Below are positions 45,035-53,148 of a stretch of DNA of 64,000 nt, piece by piece. The notes under the pieces are model-generated. The model made no database searches and was not told the origin of the DNA. It worked only from the letters and a program-made list of their open reading frames with translations. The position numbers were made by a program, and so were the translations under genes. The stretch comes from Corallococcus sp. NCRR (lineage in GTDB: Bacteria; Myxococcota; Myxococcia; Myxococcales; Myxococcaceae). The stretch lies in contig NZ_CP114039.1 in NCBI RefSeq assembly GCF_026965535.1, positions 7,750,001-7,814,000 on the forward strand, read 5' to 3'. The stretch's first letter is position 1. Each line of letters starts with the position of its first letter.

Positions 45035-48000
45035 CTATTCGAACGCGACCAGGTCCTGGACCCACCGGGCGCTGCCCTGCTGGAGCCACCGGGCGCGGGT
45101 GTCCCGGAGCGCCTGGGCCGGCGGGGTGCCGCGCCGCAGGGACTCCACCAGCGCCTGGAAGAAGGCCCCGGCCTCCACGTCCGGCACCTCCGTGGAGGGC
45201 GCGACCACGGCCCGCGCGCCCGCCTGGATGAGCGCGGAGGGAAGGCTCGACACCGCGTGGTAGCGCCACGCGCCCACGTTCGCGTCGCAGGCGGCCAGCA
45301 TCACCACCGGCGAGCCCCGGAGCGTGTGTCCCTCCAGCTCCTCCGCGGTGAGCGCGAAGCGGCCGGCCGCGTCCGGGGACAGCGCCAGGAAGGCCGCGTC
45401 GGACACGGTGCCGGCCATGCCGTGCGTGTGCAGCTCCACCTCCGTGGCGTCCTCCATCTCCGCGAGCACCGCCTCCGGCGTCGCCGCGCGGCCCCGCAGG
45501 TGGACGTCACCCGGCCCCGTCATGCCCTTCCACGGCATCAGGCGCGGCAGCCCCAGCGTCGCGGGCGGCTCCACGTCCGACACCACCAGCCGCTTGGGGA
45601 CGGGCGCCACGGCCGGGGCCTCCACGCGGTGGCCGCCCGGCGCCAGGTAGCTCCACGCCCGGTCCGCGGGCAGCAGCCCCGGGCGCCCCTGGAGGATGGG
45701 CTCCGCGAGCACCCGCACCACGTCGCAGCCGCCGAGCACCTGCAGCAGCGGCCCGGGCACCTCCGGCACCCTCTCGCGCAGGGGCTGCTTGAGGGCGTGG
45801 AGGTACAGCCCGCTGCTCGCGCCGGTAGGGCCCCGGGCGACGAAGAGCATCCGTTCGTCCTGGCCAGCCAGCGCCAGCAGGCATGACGTGGGCGCGGTGC
45901 GGTCTACCTCCTGGGCGAGCAGGTCCACCGCCGGGCCCCACTCCTTCGCCCGGCCCGCGTCCATCACCAGCACGTGGTGGCTGTGGGCCCAGGCCTTGCG
46001 CGCCTCGATGTCCGTGGAGCGGTGGAGCGCCGAGCCGGTGATGACCCCTCGCAACAGCTTCTGCCCCTCCTCGCGGTCGCGCTCGATGAGGATGCGCCCT
46101 TCGATGTGGTCCACGAGCAGCTTCTCGCCGGTGGTCAGCGACGGGTCCTGACGCAGCACCCGGATGCGCTCGCGCACGCGGTCCAGCTCGCGGCCCGGCA
46201 CCGTGGCGCCCTCCAGCCGCAGCAGGTCTCCCGCGACGGCGACCTCCATGAGCGTGGGCGCGGTGGGACAGGTGAGCGCGTCCTGCACCTCGCGCCGGGC
46301 CCGCTTCGCGTCCAGATCCTCCACGAAGAGGAGCGCCCGGGCGTGGTGGTACTCCGACCGGCGTGCGCAGTCCTCCGGCGAGTGCTGGAGGTATTCGTCC
46401 AGGTAGGCGCGGGCCAGCGCCGGGGCGTGGCTCAGCCGCGCGCTCGTCACCAGGTCCGCCAGGAGCAGCTCCTCCTGGTACCAGCTGTCGCTTCGGAACG
46501 CCTCCTCCAGCGCGGAGCGCGCCAGGGACTCGGCCTCCTTGCGGCGATCCATGCGGTTGTAGAGCGAGGCCAGGTGCCGCTGGAGGTCCACGCAGCGATA
46601 CCCGAAGCCCGCGCTCCGGCACGCCGCCAGCCCGTTCTTGAGCGACGTCTCCGCCGTCTCCAGGTCCCCCCGGTCCTGCGCCGCCTGCGCCCTGCCCCGG
46701 GCCAGCGGAGCGTCGTACCAGGCGGGCTCGCCGGAATGACGGACCAGCGCCGCCAGCTCGTCGACGAAGCGGTCCTCGTGGTGGAGCAGCAGGATGGCGC
46801 CCAGCAAGAGATCGCGCTCGCCGGAGCGCCGCAGCCGGGCGAGGAACGCGTCCGCCTCCGCGCCCTCCAGCGAAAGCGTGCCGGCCAGCAGCTCACGGTA
46901 GGTGTTGGCCAGCGGGCCGCGCTTGTGGAAGTCCGCCGCCACCACGCGCGCCACGTAGGCGCTCGCCGTCTTCGTGCGGGTGACGTCGTCCAGCAGCGCG
47001 GCCAGCGGGGCCAGCGTCCGCACGCGCTCCACGGAAGGGGCCGCGCGCAGCGCGTGGTAGAGGTACAGCCGCGCCAGGTCCGGGTTGCGCCGCGCCATCG
47101 AGCCCGGGTACGGCGTGCCGTCCAGCGCCAGCTCCATGCCGGCCGCGTTCATCGCCTGCCACGAGTCCCGCCGCGCCAGCGCGCCCTTGCGCAGGCCGTC
47201 CGCGCGCTCGGTGGCCTCGGTGCTCCAGCCGGGCTCCTTCGCCTGCGCCACGAGGGAGAACTCCGACGCGGCGGCCAGCTCCAGCGAGAGCGCCTGGAGC
47301 GCGAGGCCCCGGTTCCAGTGCAGCCGCGCGTCGTCCGGCGCGGTCTCCAGCCCCTTCTCCAGGAACGTCAGCGCGCGCTCGGGCTGGGCACGGCCCAGGG
47401 CCGCCAGCGCCAGGTCGCCCATGACGGCGGGCGACGCGGGCAGCTTCTCCAGGATGCGCTCGGCGCGCTCGAAGTCCCCGGCCGCGAGCCACGCGGTCGC
47501 GACGCCGTGCAGGTCCCCCTTCGCCTCCAGCTCCGACAGGACCTTGAGATCCAGCTCCGGCCGTCCATCGGTGCCACCGCGCATCGTGCCCGTGGCCCGG
47601 TGGTCCGCGAGGCCCGGGTGACTGAGCCGGCCCTCCAGCGGGCGCGTGGCGGCCAGCGCGAAGGGCAGCGCGCGCTCGGCCTCCGTGGAGCGCCAGGGAC
47701 GTCCCACCAGCAGCACCGCGAGCACCACCGCCGCGGCCGCCGCAGCGAAGCCCGCGACACGGCGGCGATCCCACGCCGCACGGCCGCGCGGTCGAGCGCG
47801 CGTCCCGGCATCAGGCACGGGTTCCGGCCGGCCGCCGGTCCCGGGGACGGCCCGGAGTCCTGGACCCGCGGGGCCACCTTCCGAACCGGGAGACACCACG
47901 GGCCGTGCGTCCGTGCCGGGAGGCCTCACGGTCTCACCCGCGCCGGACATGGCGCGCGCGTCCGCGGCGGCCTGCACGAGGAGGCTCGCCTGCACCTGGT

Positions 48001-48118
48001 CCTCCAGGGCGGCCTGGCACTCCGCGCAGGTCGCGAGGTGGAACTGGAAGGCCTCGGCCTCTTCAGGCGGAAGCTCCCCGTCCACGAAGGCGGCGAGCTG
48101 TTCACACGAGACGGTCAC
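45035..48118 (-). CDS. Anti-sigma (zinc finger) - membrane helix - TPR - CHAT protease fusion
   Basis: The 1,027-residue protein begins at GTG 48118, overlapping the sigma gene stop (GTGA). Residues 1-40 are a zinc anti-sigma domain: C5 and H27-x3-C31-x2-C34 in FQFHLATCAECQA. A Pro/Gly-rich linker leads to one membrane helix (about 121-140, GFAAAAAAVVLAVLLVG). A large helical TPR-like region (about 200-780) follows. The C-terminal domain is a CHAT peptidase with catalytic His899 in VELHTHGMAG and Cys944 in VVMLAACDAN, plus LIQAGARAVVAPSTEVPD. This implies a cytoplasmic sigma-binding end and an extracytoplasmic caspase-like protease. It may control the adjacent sigma factor by proteolysis (inference). 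Confidence 0.88.
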   Translation of the reverse strand: MTVSCEQLAAFVDGELPPEEAEAFQFHLATCAECQAALEDQVQASLLVQAAADARAMSGAGETVRPPGTDARPVVSPGSEGGPAGPGLRAVPGTGGRPEPVPDAGTRARPRGRAAWDRRRVAGFAAAAAAVVLAVLLVGRPWRSTEAERALPFALAATRPLEGRLSHPGLADHRATGTMRGGTDGRPELDLKVLSELEAKGDLHGVATAWLAAGDFERAERILEKLPASPAVMGDLALAALGRAQPERALTFLEKGLETAPDDARLHWNRGLALQALSLELAAASEFSLVAQAKEPGWSTEATERADGLRKGALARRDSWQAMNAAGMELALDGTPYPGSMARRNPDLARLYLYHALRAAPSVERVRTLAPLAALLDDVTRTKTASAYVARVVAADFHKRGPLANTYRELLAGTLSLEGAEADAFLARLRRSGERDLLLGAILLLHHEDRFVDELAALVRHSGEPAWYDAPLARGRAQAAQDRGDLETAETSLKNGLAACRSAGFGYRCVDLQRHLASLYNRMDRRKEAESLARSALEEAFRSDSWYQEELLLADLVTSARLSHAPALARAYLDEYLQHSPEDCARRSEYHHARALLFVEDLDAKRARREVQDALTCPTAPTLMEVAVAGDLLRLEGATVPGRELDRVRERIRVLRQDPSLTTGEKLLVDHIEGRILIERDREEGQKLLRGVITGSALHRSTDIEARKAWAHSHHVLVMDAGRAKEWGPAVDLLAQEVDRTAPTSCLLALAGQDERMLFVARGPTGASSGLYLHALKQPLRERVPEVPGPLLQVLGGCDVVRVLAEPILQGRPGLLPADRAWSYLAPGGHRVEAPAVAPVPKRLVVSDVEPPATLGLPRLMPWKGMTGPGDVHLRGRAATPEAVLAEMEDATEVELHTHGMAGTVSDAAFLALSPDAAGRFALTAEELEGHTLRGSPVVMLAACDANVGAWRYHAVSSLPSALIQAGARAVVAPSTEVPDVEAGAFFQALVESLRRGTPPAQALRDTRARWLQQGSARWVQDLVAFE

Positions 48119-48726
48119 GCCGGGCCCCCCGCGGTGCCTTCCCGGGCGAGGAGCAGCTCCTTGAGCTTCTTGCGCGCGCGGAACAGACGGGTGCCCACCG
48201 TCATGGACGGGATGCCGAGCCGCCGGCCGATCTCCGCGTAGCTCTGTCGCTCCATGTCCTTCATGCGGACCACCTCGCGCAGCTCCGGGGGAAGCTGTTC
48301 CACCGCCTGCCACACGTCGTCCAACGTGTAGCGCGCCCATGTCTCCGGGGCGGCTTCGGCCTCCGCCAGGGTGTCCCCCATCGCGTCGGTGAATTCCTCC
48401 TGGGGGTGGCGCCGGTCGTGCCGGCACCAGTCGAGGAAGCGTCGAACGAGGATGGACGCCAGCCACGCCATGGGAGGCGCGGACCGGTCATACGTATGAA
48501 ACGCGCGGAAGGCCCGCTCGTAGGTCTCCTGCAACAGGTCCTTCGCGTCCGACGGGTTGCGGCCCCGGCAGAGGATGCGGGCCCGCTCCTCCAACGCCGG
48601 AGCGCACCGCGCGATGAGCGCCTGGAACTCCGCGGCGTCCTCACGGGAGGCCGAAGGCACCTCCGGCTCGGATGCGGAGGACTCCCCGGGCGGGACGGCG
48701 CGGGGCGATCGCGGGCGGAAGACCAC
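48115..48726 (-). CDS. ECF-type RNA polymerase sigma factor
   Basis: A 203-residue sigma-70 family protein with only regions 2 and 4, as in ECF factors. Region 2 has SDAKDLLQETYERAFRAFHT and PMAWLASILVRRFLDWCR; region 4 has LPPELREVVRMKDMERQSYA and the helix-turn-helix EIGRRLGIPSMTVGTRLFRA. GTG 48726 with an AGGAA site is preferred; longer starts (48774, 48816) add only low-complexity residues. The stop overlaps the start of the anti-sigma-CHAT gene by four bases, the usual arrangement of a sigma factor with its cognate anti-sigma factor. The region upstream of 48727 would contain its own, probably autoregulated, promoter. Confidence 0.92.
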   Translation of the reverse strand: MVFRPRSPRAVPPGESSASEPEVPSASREDAAEFQALIARCAPALEERARILCRGRNPSDAKDLLQETYERAFRAFHTYDRSAPPMAWLASILVRRFLDWCRHDRRHPQEEFTDAMGDTLAEAEAAPETWARYTLDDVWQAVEQLPPELREVVRMKDMERQSYAEIGRRLGIPSMTVGTRLFRARKKLKELLLAREGTAGGPA

Positions 48727-48830
48727 GGGGGCGTTCCTAGCAGGAGCCGCCCCGCCCGCGAAGTCCGTCGACACCCTCCCCGGCGCTTCCCACCTGGGAG
48801 GTGGGAGGCCCGGCACGGTGGCCCGGAGGG

Positions 48831-49451
48831 CTAGCAGGGGCCGTTGCCCAGCCGCACGCCCGTGCGGACCCGGCCCTTGAAGACGCCCAGCGCCGCCCCG
48901 AGCCCCGTCACCCGCACCTTGCTGTAGCTCGACCCGCCCGTGCCGATGTTGACGCGCAGCGAGCAGTGGGCCGGCCAGAAGGGGCTCGCCGGGTACCAGG
49001 TGCCGGTCGTGCTCACCGAGCCCATGGCGTACCAGAAGCCGCTCTTGAAGCCGAACGCCGCGCCGGAGATCGCGATGCCCTTGCAGGCGCTCTCGGTGAC
49101 GTTGCTCGTCGCGGGGATGACCTCCACGAACGGCTGGACGTAGGCGCCGCCCAGGCCGGTGACCTCCGTCACGAAGCGGTGCGGGCAGGACGGCTGATCA
49201 TACGTGCCGTCGTTGGAGGCCGCCGACGCGTCCGCGTACGAGCAGTGGGGGAACACGGCGGTGACGACCGCGCCGTCCGGCTGCGCCAGCACCACGTCCG
49301 GGCCCACGCAGGACTCGTCGATGGCCTGCTCCTGGCTGGCGACGGACTCGTCCACGACCTCGGCGCCAGGGGTCTCCTCCTCGAGGGGGCCTCCACAGGC
49401 GGTGGCGAGCGAGGCGGCGAACACAAACGCGGCGGTAGGGATGAAGCGCAT
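48831..49451 (-). CDS. Secreted lipoprotein of unknown function
   Basis: A 206-residue lipoprotein: MRFIPTAAFVFAASLATACGG has a lipobox LATACG. An acidic segment (EEETPGAEVVDESVASQEQA) precedes a mature domain with several Cys (DESCVGPDV, FPHCSYAD, PSCPHRF, SACKGIA, AHCSLRV) likely forming disulfides, and with beta-rich stretches near the end. The VASQEQA-I pattern after the lipobox is common in myxobacterial surface proteins. It lies about 100 bases upstream of the sigma gene on the same strand but is probably separately transcribed. Confidence 0.75.
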   Translation of the reverse strand: MRFIPTAAFVFAASLATACGGPLEEETPGAEVVDESVASQEQAIDESCVGPDVVLAQPDGAVVTAVFPHCSYADASAASNDGTYDQPSCPHRFVTEVTGLGGAYVQPFVEVIPATSNVTESACKGIAISGAAFGFKSGFWYAMGSVSTTGTWYPASPFWPAHCSLRVNIGTGGSSYSKVRVTGLGAALGVFKGRVRTGVRLGNGPC

Positions 49452-49566
49452 GGGTGACTCCGGAAGAGAAAGCCCATCCACGGGCTCCTCCCTGTTACGT
49501 CCGGTGCCGCGCTTATTCCCCCGCGCCATTTCCACGCCGTTTTTCGGCCGTGCTAAGGCACCGCAC

Positions 49567-50580
49567 GTGGACATCGCCAAGCCCTATCTGCTCTTCCTCG
49601 GAGACGTGAAGGATCAGCTCGCGGCCAAGACGGCCCACGGCATCGTGGACTGGCGGCCCGACTGGTGCGTGGGTCAGCTGCGCCTCCCGGGCTGCGTAGC
49701 GGACTGTGGTCTGCCGGACATGGACCTCGCCCAGGCGAAAGCGAAGGGCGCGCGCACGCTGGTGGTGGGCGTGGTGAACCCGGGCGGCGTGCTGGCGGAC
49801 GCGTGGGTGGACACGCTGACGCGGGCGCTGGAGGCCGGGATGGACGTGGCCACCGGGCTGCACAGGCGGCTTTCGTCGTTCCCCGCCGTGGCCGCCGTGG
49901 CGGCGAAGCACGGGCGCGGGCTGCACGACGTGCGCTTCCCGGACCGGGACTTCGCCACCGGCCAGGGCACGAAGCGCCCCGGCCTGCGCGTGCTGACCGT
50001 GGGCACCGACTGCGCGGTGGGCAAGAAGTACACGGCGCTGGCGCTGGAGAAGGAGCTGCGTCAGCGCGGGTGGAAGGCGGACTTCCGGGCCACCGGGCAG
50101 ACGGGCATCCTCATCTCCGGGCGCGGCGTGGCGCTGGATGCCGTCGTGTCCGACTTCGTCTCCGGCGCGGCGGAGTGGCTCACGCCCGCGAACGACGCGG
50201 ACCACTGGGACGTGGTGGAGGGCCAGGGGTCGCTGTTCCACCCCTCCTTCGCGGGCGTCACGCTGGGCCTGCTGCACGGCGCGCAGCCAGACGCGTTCAT
50301 CGTCTGCCATGAGCCCACGCGCACCCGGATGCGCGGCGTACAGCACCCGCTGCCGTCCATCCAGGACGTCATCGACCGGACGGTGCTGGAGGGCCGGCTG
50401 ACGAACCCGGCCATCCAGTGCACGGGCATCGCCATCAACACGGAACACCTGGGCGAGGCCGAGGCGCTCTCGCTGCTGGAGGCCACCGGCAGGGCGCATG
50501 GCCTGCCCTGCGTGGACCCCCTGCGCACGGGCGCGGGCCCCCTGGCCGACGCGCTGGCGAGCCGCTTCCCGCGCGGCTGA
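49567..50580 (+). CDS. DUF1611 / DgcN-like protein
   Basis: A 337-residue protein of the DUF1611 family: PYLLFLGDVKDQLAAKTAHG at the N-terminus, a P-loop VGTDCAVGKKYTALAL, and FRATGQTGILISGRGVALDA, WDVVEGQGSLFHPSFAGVTL and AFIVCHEPTRTRMRG in the C-terminal domain. The family includes DgcN, reported to act in D-glutamate catabolism with the partner DgcA. That partner, normally adjacent, is not seen here. The start is GTG 49567. It is divergent from the lipoprotein at 48831 and 60 bases upstream of yebC. Confidence 0.85.
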   Translation: MDIAKPYLLFLGDVKDQLAAKTAHGIVDWRPDWCVGQLRLPGCVADCGLPDMDLAQAKAKGARTLVVGVVNPGGVLADAWVDTLTRALEAGMDVATGLHRRLSSFPAVAAVAAKHGRGLHDVRFPDRDFATGQGTKRPGLRVLTVGTDCAVGKKYTALALEKELRQRGWKADFRATGQTGILISGRGVALDAVVSDFVSGAAEWLTPANDADHWDVVEGQGSLFHPSFAGVTLGLLHGAQPDAFIVCHEPTRTRMRGVQHPLPSIQDVIDRTVLEGRLTNPAIQCTGIAINTEHLGEAEALSLLEATGRAHGLPCVDPLRTGAGPLADALASRFPRG

Positions 50581-50640
50581 CACACACGCTCCTGCCGAAA
50601 GCCTCTCCACGGGAGCGGCTCACGGTATATTGAGGACACC

Positions 50641-51369
50641 ATGGGACGCATTTTCGAGACACGCAAGGCGACGATGTTCGCCCGCTGGAACAAGATGGCG
50701 AAGGTCTTCACGCGCATCACGAAGGACATCGTGATCGCGGTGAAGGCGGGCGGGCCGAACATCGAGTCGAACCCCGCGCTGCGCCGGGCCGTGCAGAACG
50801 CCCGCGCGGCGAACATGCCCAAGACCAACGTGGACGCCGCCATCAAGCGCGCCAGTGGTCAGGACCAGGCCGACTACCAGATCCTCCTCTACGAAGGCTT
50901 CGCGCCCCACGGCGTGGGCATCCTGGTGGAGGCGGCCACGGACAACGTCACGCGCACCGTGGCCAACGTCCGCTTCCCCTTCACCAAGCTGGGCGGGAGC
51001 ATGGGCACGGCGGGCAGCGTGTCCCGCCTCTTCGAGCACATGGGCGCCATCCGCCTGGACGCCGAGGGCGTGAACCAGGAGGAGCTGGAGCTGGAGCTCA
51101 TCGACCACGGCCTGGAGGAGATGGGCGAGACGACGGGCGAGAAGGGCGAGAAGCAGCTGCTCCTGCGCTGCAAGTTCGCCGACTTCGGCAAGCTCATGTC
51201 GGCGATTGAAGCCAAGGGCATCGCGCCCGTGTCCACGCAGTCCGAGTACATCCCCCTGCCCGGCACCCTGAAGGAGCTGCCCGAGGAGCAGGCCACGGAG
51301 GTGCTCAAGCTGGTGGACATGCTGGAGCAGGACGACGACGTGCAGCACGTCTTCCACAACCTCGCCTGA
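50641..51369 (+). CDS. yebC: YebC/PmpR family regulator or translation factor
   Basis: A 242-residue member of the YebC family: [20 protein letters not shown] at the start, [40 protein letters not shown] and [12 protein letters not shown]. YebC proteins have been described as transcription regulators and, more recently, as factors relieving ribosome stalling at proline stretches. GAGGACACC precedes the ATG. This variant has RIFETRK in place of the commoner SKWANIKHRK start, so it is a divergent paralogue. Confidence 0.9.
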   Translation: MGRIFETRKATMFARWNKMAKVFTRITKDIVIAVKAGGPNIESNPALRRAVQNARAANMPKTNVDAAIKRASGQDQADYQILLYEGFAPHGVGILVEAATDNVTRTVANVRFPFTKLGGSMGTAGSVSRLFEHMGAIRLDAEGVNQEELELELIDHGLEEMGETTGEKGEKQLLLRCKFADFGKLMSAIEAKGIAPVSTQSEYIPLPGTLKELPEEQATEVLKLVDMLEQDDDVQHVFHNLA

Positions 51370-51380
51370 AGCAAAGGCAT

Positions 51381-51411
51381 CCGGTCCCCGAGCGCGCTCG
51401 CCGGGGGCCGG
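51381..51411 (+). terminator. Hairpin downstream of yebC
   Basis: CCGGTCCCCG (51381-51390) can pair with CGGGGGCCGG (51402-51411), including one G-U pair. It is followed by GC-rich sequence without T-run, so it may be a weak or Rho-assisted terminator. Confidence 0.4.
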
Positions 51412-51461
51412 TGCCACGCCCGCGCGGCGTCTGAGCTGCTGAAGCTCCGCCGAGGAGAGCC

Positions 51462-53099
51462 ATGGCCGACGAGGGTAACGGGCAGGAACTGCGGGACACG
51501 GTGAAGCGGTTGGAGGCGACGGTCGCGGCCCTGGAGACGCGGCTCGCGAGCCTGGAGGCCCGGGAGGCGCCGCGCCCGGGGGTCTCGCCCATTGCAACCC
51601 CTGTCACGCCCCCGGTGGCCGCGCCCGAGCAGCGCGACCTGGAGGCGCATGTCGGCACCTACTGGTTGAGCCGCCTGGGCATCGTGGCGCTCATCATCGG
51701 CATCGCGTACCTCATCACGTACCACTTCGGGGAGCTGGGGGTGCTGGCGCGCGTGGGCGCGGGCTACCTGCTCAGCGCGGGGCTGGGCGCGTTCGGGTTG
51801 TGGCTGGCGCGGCGGCATCAACTCTTCGGGCGCATCGTCTTCGGCGGAGGCCTGGCGCTCGCGTACTTCGTCACCTACGCGCTGCACTTCATCCCAGCGG
51901 TGCGGGTCATCGACAGCGAGGTGCTGGCGCTGGTGCTGCTGGCGGGGTTCGTGGTGGCCATCGTCACCATCGCGCACCGGATGCAGTCGGAGACGGTGGC
52001 GGGCATCGCGCTGTTCCTGGGGCTTCACACGGGGATGCTCAGCGACATCACCGCGTTCACGCTGCTGTCCACGACGCTGCTCGCGGCGGGCGCGCTGTTC
52101 TTCCTGGTGCGCAACCGCTGGGTCATCGTGCCGCTGTCCAGCCTGGTGGCCGTGTACAGCACGCACGTCGTCTGGGCGGTGCGCACGGGCCACATGGCGC
52201 CGGGCGCGCCCGAGGACGACCGGCTCCTGTTGAGCCTGGGCTTCCTCGCGCTCTACTTCCTGCTGTTCTCCGTGGCGCTGCTGGTGCGCCCGCGCGACCT
52301 GCCCGTGCGCGCGAGCCTCGCCTTCACCCTGCTCAACTGGGTGGGCCTGACGTCATTGGGCGCGTACGAGGTCTCCCAGGAGCCGGACTCGCACCTCTTC
52401 GGTTTCCTCCTCGTCGTCGCGCTGGCGCATGGCGCGGGGGCCGCCGTGTCGAGGCTCCAGCGTGCTCCCACGGCGTTGATCCACGCGTACCTGGCGCTGA
52501 CGGCGGTGACGCTCGCGCTGGCCATGCCCGCGCGCTACGACGACGTCGCGCTGGTGGCGGCGTGGACGGTGACGGGGCTGGTCGCGGGGCTGGCCGCGCG
52601 CGGGGTGGAGTCCCCGGTGCTGCGGGGCGTGGGCGTGCTCATCCTCTATGTGGCGCTGGGGGCGTGTGAATGGGAGACGCCGGGGCGCATGACGTTGCTC
52701 ACCGGGCTGGTGGTGGCGTTCGTGCTGGTGGAGCGAGGCGGGACGGTGCGCGTCGCGGGCCTGCCAGCCCCCGAGGCCCGGACGCCCTTCACCGCCATCT
52801 GCGCGGCGGGCGCGGGGCTGTCGCTGGTGGCGCTGGTGGGCGCACGGATGCCCGAGGGGCTCGTCACCCTGGGTTGGGTCATCGCCGCCTTCCTCCTCTT
52901 CGGCGTGGGCTTCGCGGTGCGCGAGCGCTGGTACCGGCTGGCCGCGCTGGCGGTGCTGGGGCTCGCCCTGGGGCGGCTGGTGCTGGTGGACGTGGCGAAG
53001 CTGCCGCCGGATCAACGGGTGCTCACGTTCATCCTGCTGGGCGTCATGCTGCTGCTCGTCTCATACACATACACACGGCTGCGCGACCGGCGCGGGTGA
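51462..53099 (+). CDS. DUF2339 polytopic membrane protein
   Basis: A 545-residue inner-membrane protein. The N-terminus is a coiled coil (LRDTVKRLEATVAALETRLA) with a Pro-rich linker; about 16 hydrophobic segments follow, beginning with LSRLGIVALIIGIAYLITYH. This is the layout of DUF2339 proteins, predicted transporters or membrane scaffolds of unknown role. The second half alternates short loops and helices through a last helix near VLTFILLGVMLLLVSYTYTR. It starts at ATG 51462 behind AGGAG. Confidence 0.87.
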   Translation: MADEGNGQELRDTVKRLEATVAALETRLASLEAREAPRPGVSPIATPVTPPVAAPEQRDLEAHVGTYWLSRLGIVALIIGIAYLITYHFGELGVLARVGAGYLLSAGLGAFGLWLARRHQLFGRIVFGGGLALAYFVTYALHFIPAVRVIDSEVLALVLLAGFVVAIVTIAHRMQSETVAGIALFLGLHTGMLSDITAFTLLSTTLLAAGALFFLVRNRWVIVPLSSLVAVYSTHVVWAVRTGHMAPGAPEDDRLLLSLGFLALYFLLFSVALLVRPRDLPVRASLAFTLLNWVGLTSLGAYEVSQEPDSHLFGFLLVVALAHGAGAAVSRLQRAPTALIHAYLALTAVTLALAMPARYDDVALVAAWTVTGLVAGLAARGVESPVLRGVGVLILYVALGACEWETPGRMTLLTGLVVAFVLVERGGTVRVAGLPAPEARTPFTAICAAGAGLSLVALVGARMPEGLVTLGWVIAAFLLFGVGFAVRERWYRLAALAVLGLALGRLVLVDVAKLPPDQRVLTFILLGVMLLLVSYTYTRLRDRRG

Positions 53100-53148
53100 A
53101 GACAGACACCGGCTCGCGTTAAACCTGTTATCCCGCTATGCTGGCGGT

